Below are positions 9,727 through 18,387 of a stretch of DNA of 64,000 nucleotides, piece after piece. Numbering within the stretch: position 1 is the stretch's first letter; every line of letters starts with the position of its first letter. The notes below the pieces were generated by a model. The model was not told where the DNA came from, made no database searches, and saw nothing but the letters and a program-made list of their open reading frames with translations. The DNA is taken from contig JAEZKP010000084.1 of assembly GCA_023436145.1 (NCBI GenBank), forward strand, positions 1 through 64,000, written 5' to 3'. The translations under genes and the position numbers were made by a program. The DNA comes from Fibrobacterota bacterium. Lineage in GTDB: Bacteria > Fibrobacterota > Chitinivibrionia > Chitinivibrionales > Chitinispirillaceae.

Positions 9727-10488
9727 TTAATCCCCGTTAAGTATTCCGCCTATAATACTGCCTCCGACTCCGGCGAAGCCACGGGATTGTTCCTTCGTGC
9801 TTGCACTGGCTGCCCGTATGCGATCTGCCAGTCTGGAGAAGGGGAGGCTTTGCAGGTATACAATTCCAGGGCCTCTGAGCGTGGCAAAAAAGAGTCCTTC
9901 ACCACCGAACAGTGCATTTTTAAATCCACCCACAAATTGAATATCGTAGCTGACCGAGGGTTGGAAGGCAACCAGACAGCCGGTGTCCACTCGTAAGCTC
10001 TGACCGGCTTCCAGTTTTTTTTCAATTATTGTACCTCCTGCATGGACAAAGGCCATTCCATCACCTGAGAGTTTCTGGAGAATGAAACCTTCACCTCCAA
10101 ATATACCGGCACCAATTTTTTTGGTGAATGCTATATCGATATCGATTCCTCTGGCAGCACAGAGAAACCCATCCTTCTGACAGATAATGGTTCCACCCAT
10201 TGAGGCTAGATCGAGGGGGATGATTTTGCCTGGATAAGGGGCACCGAATGCGACTTTGGCTTTACCTCTTCCGGAGTGAAGAAAGGTGGTTATAAAGAAA
10301 CTCTCTCCGGTAAGCATTCTTTTAAAACCTTTAAAAAGACCTCCCTCGGCATTGGTCTGCATCTCTATCCCATTTTCCATATACATCATTGCACCTGCTT
10401 CGGCACGAACACCTTCACCAGGGTCCAATTCAATCTCCACCAGCTGCATATCATCACCGATGATGTTGTAATCGATTACATCTGCCAT
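9727..10488 (-). CDS. AIM24 / TIGR00266 family protein
   Basis: This 253-residue protein matches the AIM24 family (TIGR00266), whose trimeric beta-rich fold is related to tryptophan-RNA-binding attenuator protein. Family features are the N-terminal block PGEGVRAEAGAMMYMENGI, GGEGFILQKLSGDGMAFVHA in the middle, GLFFATLRGPGIVYLQSLPF, and the Gly-rich end GGSIIGGILNGD. There is no signal peptide, so it is cytoplasmic or membrane-associated. The bacterial role is not established. It is the first gene of the minus-strand run that continues with the AraC-type regulator, recC and recB. It diverges from the beta-barrel gene at 10654. Confidence 0.85.
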   Translation of the reverse strand: MADVIDYNIIGDDMQLVEIELDPGEGVRAEAGAMMYMENGIEMQTNAEGGLFKGFKRMLTGESFFITTFLHSGRGKAKVAFGAPYPGKIIPLDLASMGGTIICQKDGFLCAARGIDIDIAFTKKIGAGIFGGEGFILQKLSGDGMAFVHAGGTIIEKKLEAGQSLRVDTGCLVAFQPSVSYDIQFVGGFKNALFGGEGLFFATLRGPGIVYLQSLPFSRLADRIRAASASTKEQSRGFAGVGGSIIGGILNGD

Positions 10489-10653
10489 TATTTGCTCCTT
10501 GCAAAAGAAGGGTAAAAAGGATAAAAATAATAAGGGTAGGCCAAGCTGCCGTAAATTAAATTACTATTGCTTTATCCATATAACAATGAGAAAGTATACG
10601 CAGTATCTGTGCATTTGCATATCAAACAAAGAAAATGAAGGGAGTTTACTGTC

Positions 10654-11316
10654 ATGTTTCGAAAATTGTCGATAGCGATTTTGGCTTTCAGTGCAATTGT
10701 CACTGCAGAAATAACTTTAGGTCTGGATATGTGGTATAGGGTTTATAATTATGAGAATGAAAGAGAATCAGCCAGTGGGACATCGGATCAGGAGCAGGAA
10801 AATGGTAATACTAATTTTAGCCTAACACCTGTTCTGGGGATCTGTCCAAACGCTGTCGTCGAGATTTCCCCTTTCTTTGGTTATCATTTTTCTTCAAATA
10901 AAAGTAAGTCAAAGTCTTCAGGTTCGACACAAACATCCAAATCTGAAACATCGCAACACGGCATTGAGCCAGGATTTGGTATCTATTTCCATCTGGTAAA
11001 TAACAGCGATATTTTAGATTTCTCTTTGGGACCAAAAATCTCTTATCGTATAAATTTCCCACCGGATCTGGATAACAGTTCCATTGACTATGACACATAC
11101 CATGACGGGGTTCTTGCGATTGCCTGCCAGATCAATATAGACCTTCACTTCAACCAGCATTTTGCTGCACGGTTATCATCGAGTTTGTACCGCTTCAGCG
11201 TCAATTATTATAAAGAAGAATTGGAAAATTCGGATATTACCACCAGTAGAGTCACAACAAACAGTGATCTGCGCACCATTTTATCTCCATCACTGGGTTT
11301 CTATTTTACTTTTTAA
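10654..11316 (+). CDS. Putative outer-membrane beta-barrel protein
   Basis: This encodes 220 residues. A signal peptide (MFRKLSIAILAFSAIVTA, cleavage near residue 18-22) is followed by alternating hydrophobic and polar strands (LDMWYRVYNY, EISPFFGYHF, GFGIYFHLV) with a Ser/Lys-rich loop (about 80-105). It ends in SLGFYFTF, and an aromatic C-terminal residue is typical of Bam-recognised outer-membrane barrels. GGGAG lies 8 bases before the ATG. The next gene is the lipoprotein of a radical-SAM pair, only 25 bases downstream, so the three genes may form one operon. A degraded copy of its 3' end lies at 13046-13087. The specific function is unknown. Confidence 0.75.
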   Translation: MFRKLSIAILAFSAIVTAEITLGLDMWYRVYNYENERESASGTSDQEQENGNTNFSLTPVLGICPNAVVEISPFFGYHFSSNKSKSKSSGSTQTSKSETSQHGIEPGFGIYFHLVNNSDILDFSLGPKISYRINFPPDLDNSSIDYDTYHDGVLAIACQINIDLHFNQHFAARLSSSLYRFSVNYYKEELENSDITTSRVTTNSDLRTILSPSLGFYFTF

Positions 11317-11341
11317 GAACAACCGGAGAAGGAAAACGGGT

Positions 11342-11818
11342 TTGAGAAGAATTTTTCAAAAGATCATGTTTAGGGTACTGAAGCTGTTGAGTTTGATCAT
11401 CAGTGTTGTCCTTGGACTTTTCTGCGATTCAGATAATTCAGGTGGTCTTAATCAGCCGGTTGAGTACGGGATGCCTCATGCAGACTATAAAATTTCAGGT
11501 AAGGTCATATCTTCTGGCAATAGTCTTCCTGTAGAGGGGCTCAGGGTGAGCATCAGGGATACTGTTGCTTTATCGACATTGAACACCTCCGCTATCACTG
11601 ATTCTGATGGAAGATATTCTCTGGAATTTACAACCGCATTATGGAATAATACCTGGCATCTGCAAGTCAAAGATATTGATTCCATCGAGAATGGGTTATA
11701 TAAAACAAAAGATACGACGGTTTCCATTCCTCAAAGCGAGCTTAATAAAAGGGGTGGAAGATGGAATTATGGACATGCTGATAAAACCATTGATTTAAAA
11801 GTTGACAGAACCAACTGA
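11342..11818 (+). CDS. Radical-SAM-associated putative lipoprotein (TIGR04134-like)
   Basis: The block QPVEYGMPHADYKISGKVIS, followed by NSLPVEGLRVSIRD, is the signature I know from small lipoproteins that always neighbour a dedicated radical SAM enzyme (TIGR04134/TIGR04133 pair). I prefer the TTG at 11342 (158 residues, MRRIFQKIMFRVLKLLSLII) because GGAGAAGG lies upstream; an ATG at 11366 is the alternative. The hydrophobic segment ends at LGLFCDSDNS, with Cys the likely lipid attachment site despite a poor lipobox. The rest is a transthyretin/carboxypeptidase-regulatory-like beta domain with Asp-rich turns. The stop is 4 bases before the radical SAM start, implying translational coupling. 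Confidence 0.8.
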   Translation: MRRIFQKIMFRVLKLLSLIISVVLGLFCDSDNSGGLNQPVEYGMPHADYKISGKVISSGNSLPVEGLRVSIRDTVALSTLNTSAITDSDGRYSLEFTTALWNNTWHLQVKDIDSIENGLYKTKDTTVSIPQSELNKRGGRWNYGHADKTIDLKVDRTN

Positions 11819-11822
11819 AGTC

Positions 11823-12917
11823 ATGAACTCCATACCTTTCAAGACCAGATTGGGACTGGAGCTTTTCAGAGCATATCGTGCTATTCAGATAAAATTGCAT
11901 GAACTCAATTATCTTTTGTGGGAATGTACACTTAGATGCAATCTGAATTGCAAACATTGTGGATCTGATTGCACCCGGGATTCTGAAGTACCGGACATGC
12001 CTGCAGCGGATTTTTTAAGAATACTTGATAAGATAGCAGAAGAATACAATCCTCATAACGTGATGATCGCCATTACTGGAGGAGAGCCTCTGTTGAGGGA
12101 GGACCTTGAGGATTGTGGACGACAGATCTATAAAAAAGGGTTTCCCTGGGGAATTGTTTCCAACGGTTATCTTTTGACAGCTAAACGATTGGTTTCCCTG
12201 ATCAGATCAGGATTAAGATCTGTGACAGTCAGCCTTGATGGGTTGCAGGATACCCATAACTGGTTGCGTGGAAAGAATGACTCATTTCAAAAAGCTCTCC
12301 AGGCAATAAAATTTTGTGCCAGCGAACATGATCTGGTTTTTGATGCAGTTACTTGTGTCAACAAAAGAAATATTTCAGAACTTAAGGAGATTAAAGACCT
12401 GCTGCTAAAGACTGGTGTCAGAAAATGGAGGTTATTCACCATTTTCCCCAAAGGTCGCGCAACACCGGTAAATGAATTATCCCTTTCAGATTCTGAATTC
12501 CGGCAAATGATGGATTTTATTGCCGATTGTCGTAATCGTAAGATCATAGAGGTCAGTTACGGATGTGAAGGATTTCTGGGGGAATATGAAGGAAAAGTAC
12601 GCGGAAGCTACTTTTTTTGCCGGGCCGGGATAAATGTAGCATCGGTTCTGGCAGATGGCAGTATTTCTGCTTGCCCAAGTTTACGGGAAGATTTCACTCA
12701 GGGTAATATTTATAAAGATGACTTTCTGACGTGCTGGCACAATCGTTATGGAGATATGAGGAACCGTAATTGGGCCAGAACAAATAAATGTAAGGACTGC
12801 CGGGAATTCAGGTATTGCAATGGAAACGGTTTACACCTGAGGGTCGGTCCTGAAAAACGACTTGTTATGTGCCATTATGAGAAAATAAAGGGAATGTCCA
12901 ATTTCCGTGATTTATAA
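11823..12917 (+). CDS. Radical SAM/SPASM enzyme paired with the lipoprotein (TIGR04133-like)
   Basis: This 364-residue protein opens with LHELNYLLWECTLRCNLNCK and HCGSDC, holding the CxxxCxxC cluster motif (Cys39, 43, 46) that binds the SAM-cleaving 4Fe-4S cluster, and the family's second Cys50. ITGGEPLL is the glycine-rich SAM-binding motif. The C-terminal half has a SPASM-like Cys set (FFCRAGI, ISACPS, CKDCREFRYCNGN, VMCHYEK) for auxiliary clusters. It is proposed in the family to modify the adjacent lipoprotein, but the chemistry is not known. I use the ATG at 11823; the longer frame from TTG at 11802 would overlap the lipoprotein gene. Confidence 0.88.
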   Translation: MNSIPFKTRLGLELFRAYRAIQIKLHELNYLLWECTLRCNLNCKHCGSDCTRDSEVPDMPAADFLRILDKIAEEYNPHNVMIAITGGEPLLREDLEDCGRQIYKKGFPWGIVSNGYLLTAKRLVSLIRSGLRSVTVSLDGLQDTHNWLRGKNDSFQKALQAIKFCASEHDLVFDAVTCVNKRNISELKEIKDLLLKTGVRKWRLFTIFPKGRATPVNELSLSDSEFRQMMDFIADCRNRKIIEVSYGCEGFLGEYEGKVRGSYFFCRAGINVASVLADGSISACPSLREDFTQGNIYKDDFLTCWHNRYGDMRNRNWARTNKCKDCREFRYCNGNGLHLRVGPEKRLVMCHYEKIKGMSNFRDL

Positions 12918-13045
12918 ATTCAGTATAATTTAAAAGTGATTAATGCAATTTAGTGGCATGGGAATGTGAGGGTAAAACGGGTTATGGTTCTTCCCAGTAT
13001 GATCAGATGTCACCTGCCAAGGAGTAATAAAACCAGTTATTTCCA

Positions 13046-13087
13046 CCCATTTTTTCACCATCACCGGGTTTTTATTCCACTTATAAC
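13046..13087 (+). pseudogene. Remnant of the 3' end of a beta-barrel gene
   Basis: Forty-two bases read PIFSPSPGFYSTYN, matching TILSPSLGFYFTF plus stop at the end of the gene at 10654-11316 (32 of 42 bases identical by eye). The upstream 20-30 bases also resemble the bases before that end. It sits just after the radical SAM gene in a 490-base gap and marks a duplication that has decayed. The rest of the gap (12918-13410) holds no gene that I can support. Confidence 0.5.
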
Positions 13088-13251
13088 AAAGATATCTTTG
13101 CCAAGGGACTAAATTTTATTAAAGGATCATTTTTGAATCCTACCCTTGGTAGTTCTAACAGGTATTATTTAAGAAGATAAAGAGACAGGCAGGTGGGAAT
13201 ATCGATTTTGGCAAAGACTACTAATTTATTAATACAGATATTATATTTTTG

Positions 13252-13310
13252 CACACAATCATTTTTTTCTGGAGATCCGGATAAGATTTGTGGATAATCA
13301 TGATTGTGTG
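13252..13310. promoter_or_regulatory. 11-bp perfect inverted repeat upstream of the methyltransferase gene
   Basis: CACACAATCAT (13252-13262) and ATGATTGTGTG (13300-13310) are exact inverted copies separated by 37 bases. Inside is a second near-palindrome, TCTGGAGATCCGGA (about 13268-13281). The element lies 100 bases upstream of the methyltransferase start, next to an AT-rich stretch (TATTATATTTTTGC) that could hold a -10 box. It could be an operator pair or an RNA hairpin in the leader. Confidence 0.45.
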
Positions 13311-13410
13311 AAACTTTAATTACCAACTACAAACCAAAATCTTCGCAAAATATTGAAAATCAGTAAAAAAGACTGATGAATGTGCTGATTTTACGTGGAC
13401 AGGAGTATCT

Positions 13411-14193
13411 ATGAGCAGTGCGACCTTGAAAGAGGATGAAGTCAAAAAAGATATCTACGATTTCTATGAAAATCAATCTGCAGAGAAAACTGAAGATTTG
13501 AAAGATTGGCTTGATTCCGGTTCTCCCCGAATTCCTCAATCAAAATCATACTACTATTTTGAAGATCGAAAAATAAACAATGCGCTGAAGATGGCAAATC
13601 TCCTTCCAGGTTCCAGAATACTTGAGATTGGTTGTAATCTTGGGCAGATGACATTTCCGTTAGCTCAAAGAAATTTTGAAGTTGTTGGTTTTGACTTATC
13701 AAAAAATGCCATTGAAAAGGCAAACTTGAGAGCTGAGCATTATAACATCAAAAATATCAGATTTGAAACCCAGGATGCTGAAAAGTATGAAGGCCACGCT
13801 GATGAGTCTTTTGATGCTGTTTTCTCATTTTCTGCTTTCAGATATTTTCCAAACCCGGACAAAGCTCTTTCAGAAGCTTACAGAGTTTTAAAAAAGAATG
13901 GGGCTATTGTCATTGATTTTCCCAACAAATATTGTCCTTGGTTTAATATTCTTAAAAGAATTTTCTTCATAAAGCCCCATATTCATGACACTTTGTATGA
14001 TAAAGAGCAAATCAAGGCAATGATGGAAAAGGCGGGATTTAAAAACATTTCCTTCAAAATATTTCTTTTTTCTTATAAGGAACTGCCCCCTGTATTACTT
14101 CCTTTTATGAAGATCGCTGATTTCATTTTAGAGCGTATACCGGTAATCAGGAATACTGCAGCAATATTAATGGTAAAGGCTGATAAAGAATGA
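13411..14193 (+). CDS. Class I SAM-dependent methyltransferase
   Basis: This 260-residue soluble protein has the SAM-binding motif I LEIGCNLGQM (71-80), motif II acidic residue in VVGFDLS, and the motif IV/post segment FDAVFSFSAFRYFPNPDKAL followed by EAYRVLKKNGAIVIDFP. This is the Methyltransf_11 or UbiE-like fold. The substrate is unknown. Its stop overlaps the start of the next gene by 4 bases (ATGA), so it works with the deacetylase-like protein, perhaps on a cell-surface glycan or lipid-linked sugar. A GTGGACAGGAG sequence supplies the ribosome binding site. Confidence 0.85.
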   Translation: MSSATLKEDEVKKDIYDFYENQSAEKTEDLKDWLDSGSPRIPQSKSYYYFEDRKINNALKMANLLPGSRILEIGCNLGQMTFPLAQRNFEVVGFDLSKNAIEKANLRAEHYNIKNIRFETQDAEKYEGHADESFDAVFSFSAFRYFPNPDKALSEAYRVLKKNGAIVIDFPNKYCPWFNILKRIFFIKPHIHDTLYDKEQIKAMMEKAGFKNISFKIFLFSYKELPPVLLPFMKIADFILERIPVIRNTAAILMVKADKE

Positions 14194-15575
14194 AATTGTC
14201 CTGGCTTCCAGGTTCATACATGGCTGCTGTTTCGATTACTGATGATCCTGATAACAGCAGTTTCCCCAGGTTTAAGGCGATGTACGATTTCTTAATGGAA
14301 ATCAATTTCCCTATCACCCGGGCCATGTGGGTGTACCCTAAATCGGAATACACCGGCACACCACCCTTGAAAATTGATTTTTCGGCCCCTCTGTTAAGTG
14401 ATCCGCAATGTCTGCAATATTGTAAAAAGCTTCAGAGTAAGGGATTTGAAATCTGCCTCCATGGTGCATCCTGTGGAAACAACAACCGAAAGAGGACATT
14501 GGATGCACTGAATTTTCTTGAGGAAAATATTGAACCATCTCAGGTCTTTATCTGTCATTCCAAGAATGCTGAAAACCTGTACTGGGATGCCAATACCGCA
14601 AATTTACCCATTGAGAAAATGCTGCTGCAGTTATATACAAAAAACAGATGCTTTGGAGAATTACCGGAATCCCAGTACTTCTGGGGTGACGTCTGCAGGG
14701 AAAAGATAAATTTCATCCGTCTGTACCGCACACGATCTGTAAACACTTTGGCTTTTAATCCATCCATGCCCTATCATGACTTTTCAAAGCAATTTGTAAA
14801 TTACTGGTTCTCTGCAACAAAAGGATATATTCCTAACCTGTTTTCAGAAACCAATCTGGATAAACTTTGCGAACAGAACGGGGCAAGCATTTTATATCAA
14901 TATATGCATAGATATGTTAATGAGGACCTGACATTATCCATGCAGATGAGAGAAACAATGGAGAGGGTTGCTGCTGATCACAGGATTCTGAAAAAACCGG
15001 CATCATTCATACTCAATCGCCTCAAAGCATTTCAAAACATTCTGATCGCGAAGCATAATGAACACGTATACCTGATAAACACTTCAGAAAAGCCGGTGGA
15101 ATCGGTGAAAATTTTTCTGGAAAGAACTGATAATTTCACTTCTGAGGACGATTTCATTTTGGATAAAACTACAAAAACGGTCATTTTCCCCAGAATCGAT
15201 TCTTTATCGTTTATCCGGTTTAAAACTTCTGACAGAGTGATAAAAGATAAAATACAAATGAAGCTTCAGGAGAATTTTGGGGTCCTCAATCTTCCAAAAG
15301 CTACAGTATATATCAATCTCTGCGGAAAAGAAGCATCACTGAACTTGAATTCACAGGAACTGAGAATAAAAGATTCCGGAGTATTTGTAAAGTATTGCAG
15401 CCCTGATGCAGAAAGACTGGAATTATTGAAAGAGATTTCCTTGAAGGAAATATACAAGCTGAAAGCCGGTCAATTTTACATATTATTGCGGGAACATCTT
15501 TTTTTGGGCAGAAAAATTTCCACAAAAAATTATCTGGATGATCCCGGAAAAATTGAAAACATTTCAAACTGGTGA
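14190..15575 (+). CDS. Polysaccharide-deacetylase-like protein
   Basis: The N-terminal third of this 461-residue protein resembles the NodB-type barrel: AAVSITDDPD (about 11-20) supplies the paired Asp residues, FEICLHGASC (about 90) a metal-type His, and VFICHS (about 128) another conserved-looking strand. The remainder (about 270-461) is beta-rich and unrecognised. There is no signal peptide, so it would act in the cytoplasm or on a precursor. It is translationally coupled to the methyltransferase and converges on oppF with only 8 bases between stops. The assignment to the deacetylase superfamily rests on pattern only; activity is unproven. Confidence 0.6.
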   Translation: MKLSWLPGSYMAAVSITDDPDNSSFPRFKAMYDFLMEINFPITRAMWVYPKSEYTGTPPLKIDFSAPLLSDPQCLQYCKKLQSKGFEICLHGASCGNNNRKRTLDALNFLEENIEPSQVFICHSKNAENLYWDANTANLPIEKMLLQLYTKNRCFGELPESQYFWGDVCREKINFIRLYRTRSVNTLAFNPSMPYHDFSKQFVNYWFSATKGYIPNLFSETNLDKLCEQNGASILYQYMHRYVNEDLTLSMQMRETMERVAADHRILKKPASFILNRLKAFQNILIAKHNEHVYLINTSEKPVESVKIFLERTDNFTSEDDFILDKTTKTVIFPRIDSLSFIRFKTSDRVIKDKIQMKLQENFGVLNLPKATVYINLCGKEASLNLNSQELRIKDSGVFVKYCSPDAERLELLKEISLKEIYKLKAGQFYILLREHLFLGRKISTKNYLDDPGKIENISNW

Positions 15576-15583
15576 TCACTTCT

Positions 15584-16543
15584 CTAAATATCTACACATG
15601 CACAAAAATGTCCCTCTTCCTCACCACATTGGTGTAAACCGGGTATTTCTGTTTTGCAGGTGTCCTTTGCCAGGGGGCATCGCGGGTAGAAGGAACATCC
15701 GGTATTTTTTTGAGTATCAGAACCACTGCTTTGATTGAATTTAATTTCATGGATTTTTCTATGTGGATCGATCACCGGTACTGCATTGAGTAATTCTCTG
15801 GTGTAGGGGTGACAGGGATTATTAAACAGGTCTTCGGTTTTTCCGATTTCCACGATATTTCCCCGATACATTACTGCAACTCTCTGAGAGATATATCTGA
15901 CTACTGAGAGATCGTGAGAGATAAATATCATAGTTAAAGAAAGTGAATCCTTTAGTTTTTTCAGGACATTCAAAACTTGTGCCTGTACAGAAACATCCAA
16001 AGATGAAACCGGTTCATCTGCAATAATAATTTTTGGGTCTGCAGCAACTGCTCTGGCGATGGCTATTCGCTGACGCTGTCCTCCGGAAAATTCGTGTGGA
16101 AATTTACGCATCATTTCAGGATCAAGCCCGCACTGAATCATCAGTTGTGAGACCCGCTCGATTTTTTTATCTTTTGAAAGATTTTTCGGGAATGGTTCTG
16201 CAATTATTTCGAGAACAGTCATTCTGGGATTCAGTGATGAGTACGGGTTCTGAAAAATCATCTGCATTTGTCTACGCAGAGGTCTGAGCCTGGATGGTCT
16301 GAGGTCACAGAGGTTAACTCCATCGAGAAAAACTGTTCCACTGCTTTCTTTCTGAAACCGGACGATGGTTCTTCCAAGAGTGGTTTTTCCGCATCCTGAT
16401 TCACCGACCAGACCCAGAGTTTCACCTTTTTTCAGTGATAAATTTATATCACATACTGCTTTAATAATCTCTTTCCCGTGATTACTGTCTGTAAATGTGA
16501 CTGATAGATTTTTTACTTCCAGAAGAGTATTATTGCTTTTCAC
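15584..16543 (-). CDS. oppF: Peptide ABC transporter ATP-binding protein (OppF/DppF)
   Basis: This 319-residue ATPase is the second of the two nucleotide-binding subunits of an oligopeptide or dipeptide importer. It shows Walker A GESGCGKTTLGR, the Q-loop QNPYSSLNPRM, the signature EFSGGQRQRIAIARAV, Walker B IIIADEPVSSLD and the H-loop FISHDLSVV. The C-terminal oligopeptide-transporter extension carries Cys residues (GCSFYPRCPLAKDTC) typical of OppF/OppD. It overlaps oppD by 4 bases and is the last gene of the operon. Confidence 0.93.
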   Translation of the reverse strand: MKSNNTLLEVKNLSVTFTDSNHGKEIIKAVCDINLSLKKGETLGLVGESGCGKTTLGRTIVRFQKESSGTVFLDGVNLCDLRPSRLRPLRRQMQMIFQNPYSSLNPRMTVLEIIAEPFPKNLSKDKKIERVSQLMIQCGLDPEMMRKFPHEFSGGQRQRIAIARAVAADPKIIIADEPVSSLDVSVQAQVLNVLKKLKDSLSLTMIFISHDLSVVRYISQRVAVMYRGNIVEIGKTEDLFNNPCHPYTRELLNAVPVIDPHRKIHEIKFNQSSGSDTQKNTGCSFYPRCPLAKDTCKTEIPGLHQCGEEEGHFCACVDI

Positions 16544-17514
16544 AAGGAGAGTTCTCCTTTTTTAATTCTGACACAACTGGTGCGGTGTTTTGGGGCAATT
16601 TCTGTGAGTTCCATCGGTTCATTAAAGCAATCCTGTATGGCAAATTCGCATCTGGGAGCGAATGGACAACCTCTCAGCGGTAATGATGGGTCATAGGGAG
16701 GCCCTCCAATTACATAAAGCTGCTCAGCAGTGGAATGCAATGATGGCACACTGCGGATCAGTGCTTTGGTATATGGATGTGCAGTATTATTAAAAAGTGA
16801 TACGGTTTCTGCAGACTCCATAATTGTTCCTGCATACATCACGTGGACCTTGTCACAGAAGCCTGCCACTATCCCCAGGTTATGAGTGATGAAAAGAATC
16901 GACATCGAATATTGTTTCTGAAGTGTTTTCATCAGACTGAGTATTTGTGCCTGAGTTGTGACATCAAGTGCAGTCGTGGGTTCATCAGCAATGAGAATTC
17001 TGGGATTAGTGACCAATGCCATCGCGATCATTGCCCGTTGAAGCATTCCTCCTGAGAACTGATGAGGATAACAGTGGATTAATTTGTGTGGAGTTGATAT
17101 TCCGGTTTCAGAGAGCATATTGATGCAGATCTCCAGCGCTTGTTTACGGGAGATATTCTGATGACACATAAGGGGTTCTATCAACTGTTCTGAGAGGCGC
17201 AGGTAAGGATTAAACGAGCTTAATGGATCCTGGAATATCATACTGATCCGGTTGCCTCTTATCGAACGGATATCACGGTCTGAGCAATTGATAAGATCGA
17301 GTGAATCAAATTGTACTTTACCTTTTACTATCGCAGGTGGACTGGGCAGAAGACGCATTAGCGAGAGTGAAAGAACCGTTTTACCGGAGCCGGATTCACC
17401 CACGATTCCCACTGTTTCACTCTGAGAGATGCTCAGAGAAACATCTCTGATTGCATGTACAACTGAGCCTCGTAGATGAAAAGATGCTGAGATGTTTTTT
17501 ATATCAAGCAGCAT
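16540..17514 (-). CDS. oppD: Peptide ABC transporter ATP-binding protein (OppD/DppD)
   Basis: This 324-residue ATPase powers peptide import with OppF. Walker A is GESGSGKTVLSL, followed by QDPLSSFNPYLRLSEQL, the signature FSGGMLQRAMIAMAL, Walker B ILIADEPTTALD and the switch His in FITHNLGIV. The Cys-containing C-terminal extension (GCPFAPRCEFAIQDC) is the family's usual one. It begins 3 bases after the oppC stop and overlaps oppF by 4 bases, so the subunits are made in fixed proportion. Confidence 0.93.
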   Translation of the reverse strand: MLLDIKNISASFHLRGSVVHAIRDVSLSISQSETVGIVGESGSGKTVLSLSLMRLLPSPPAIVKGKVQFDSLDLINCSDRDIRSIRGNRISMIFQDPLSSFNPYLRLSEQLIEPLMCHQNISRKQALEICINMLSETGISTPHKLIHCYPHQFSGGMLQRAMIAMALVTNPRILIADEPTTALDVTTQAQILSLMKTLQKQYSMSILFITHNLGIVAGFCDKVHVMYAGTIMESAETVSLFNNTAHPYTKALIRSVPSLHSTAEQLYVIGGPPYDPSLPLRGCPFAPRCEFAIQDCFNEPMELTEIAPKHRTSCVRIKKGELSL

Positions 17515-17517
17515 CGG

Positions 17518-18387
17518 TTACTTCCTTGATGATTTCGGATCGAGTGCATCCCGCAATCCATCTCCGATAAAATTTAGGGAAAAAAGTGTGAGGGAGAGAA
17601 TCGCCCCAGGGAATAGCAGAAGCCATGGATACTCTTCCATAGCCTCGGTGCCTTCACGAATCAATATTCCCCAGGAACTTGCCGGAGGTTGCACTCCCAG
17701 CCCTAAGAAACTTAAAAATGCCTCAAGCAGCATGATTGCCGGAATGGTGAGAGTCGCATAAACTATCACTGGTCCGGTTATATTGGGTAAAATATGACGA
17801 AATATGATTTTCGGATGACTCAGACCAAGTCCGATTGCGGCATCAATAAACTCCTGATGACGTAAAGCCATGACCTGACCACGTACTATCCGGGCCATAG
17901 TCAGCCATTCCACGGCACCAATGGCCATAAATAAAAGCAGAAGGCTTCTTTGAAAAAACACCATAAGAATAATCACAAAAATGGTAAATGGGAATGCATA
18001 AGCAATGTCTACTATACGCATCATAAGACTGTCTACTTTACCTCCGCACCACCCGGCCACTGCACCCCAGCATACCCCTATGACAACCGATACCAGTGTG
18101 GCGCAGAGTCCAACCGAAATGGAGACCCTTCCTCCATATAATATTCTGGTAAAGAGGTCTCTTCCCAGAACATCGGTTCCCATTAAATGAGAAGCACCAG
18201 GAGGGGTCGCTCCGGAGGAGAGGGTCTGACTGTCATAGCTATATGAGGTCAGAAGTGGTGCTGCAATGCAAAGTGTAATAATAATGAGAAGAAAAAACAG
18301 TCCGGTTAACGCCAGCCGGTTATGCAGAAATCGCTGCATTCCTTCACGCAACAGTGAATTTCCTGCGAGTGTAGGTTTTGTTTTCAT
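17518..18387 (-). CDS. oppC: Peptide ABC transporter permease (OppC/DppC)
   Basis: This 289-residue inner-membrane permease has six predicted membrane segments, the first at about 28-50 (LTGLFFLLIIITLCIAAPLL). The family blocks GTDVLGRDLFTRILYGGRVS and the EAA-loop equivalent EFIDAAIGLGLSHPKIIFRH are present; the latter contacts the ATPases. The ATG overlaps the oppB stop by 4 bases. It forms the transmembrane channel with OppB. The substrate range (dipeptides or longer) cannot be read from the sequence. Confidence 0.92.
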   Translation of the reverse strand: MKTKPTLAGNSLLREGMQRFLHNRLALTGLFFLLIIITLCIAAPLLTSYSYDSQTLSSGATPPGASHLMGTDVLGRDLFTRILYGGRVSISVGLCATLVSVVIGVCWGAVAGWCGGKVDSLMMRIVDIAYAFPFTIFVIILMVFFQRSLLLLFMAIGAVEWLTMARIVRGQVMALRHQEFIDAAIGLGLSHPKIIFRHILPNITGPVIVYATLTIPAIMLLEAFLSFLGLGVQPPASSWGILIREGTEAMEEYPWLLLFPGAILSLTLFSLNFIGDGLRDALDPKSSRK

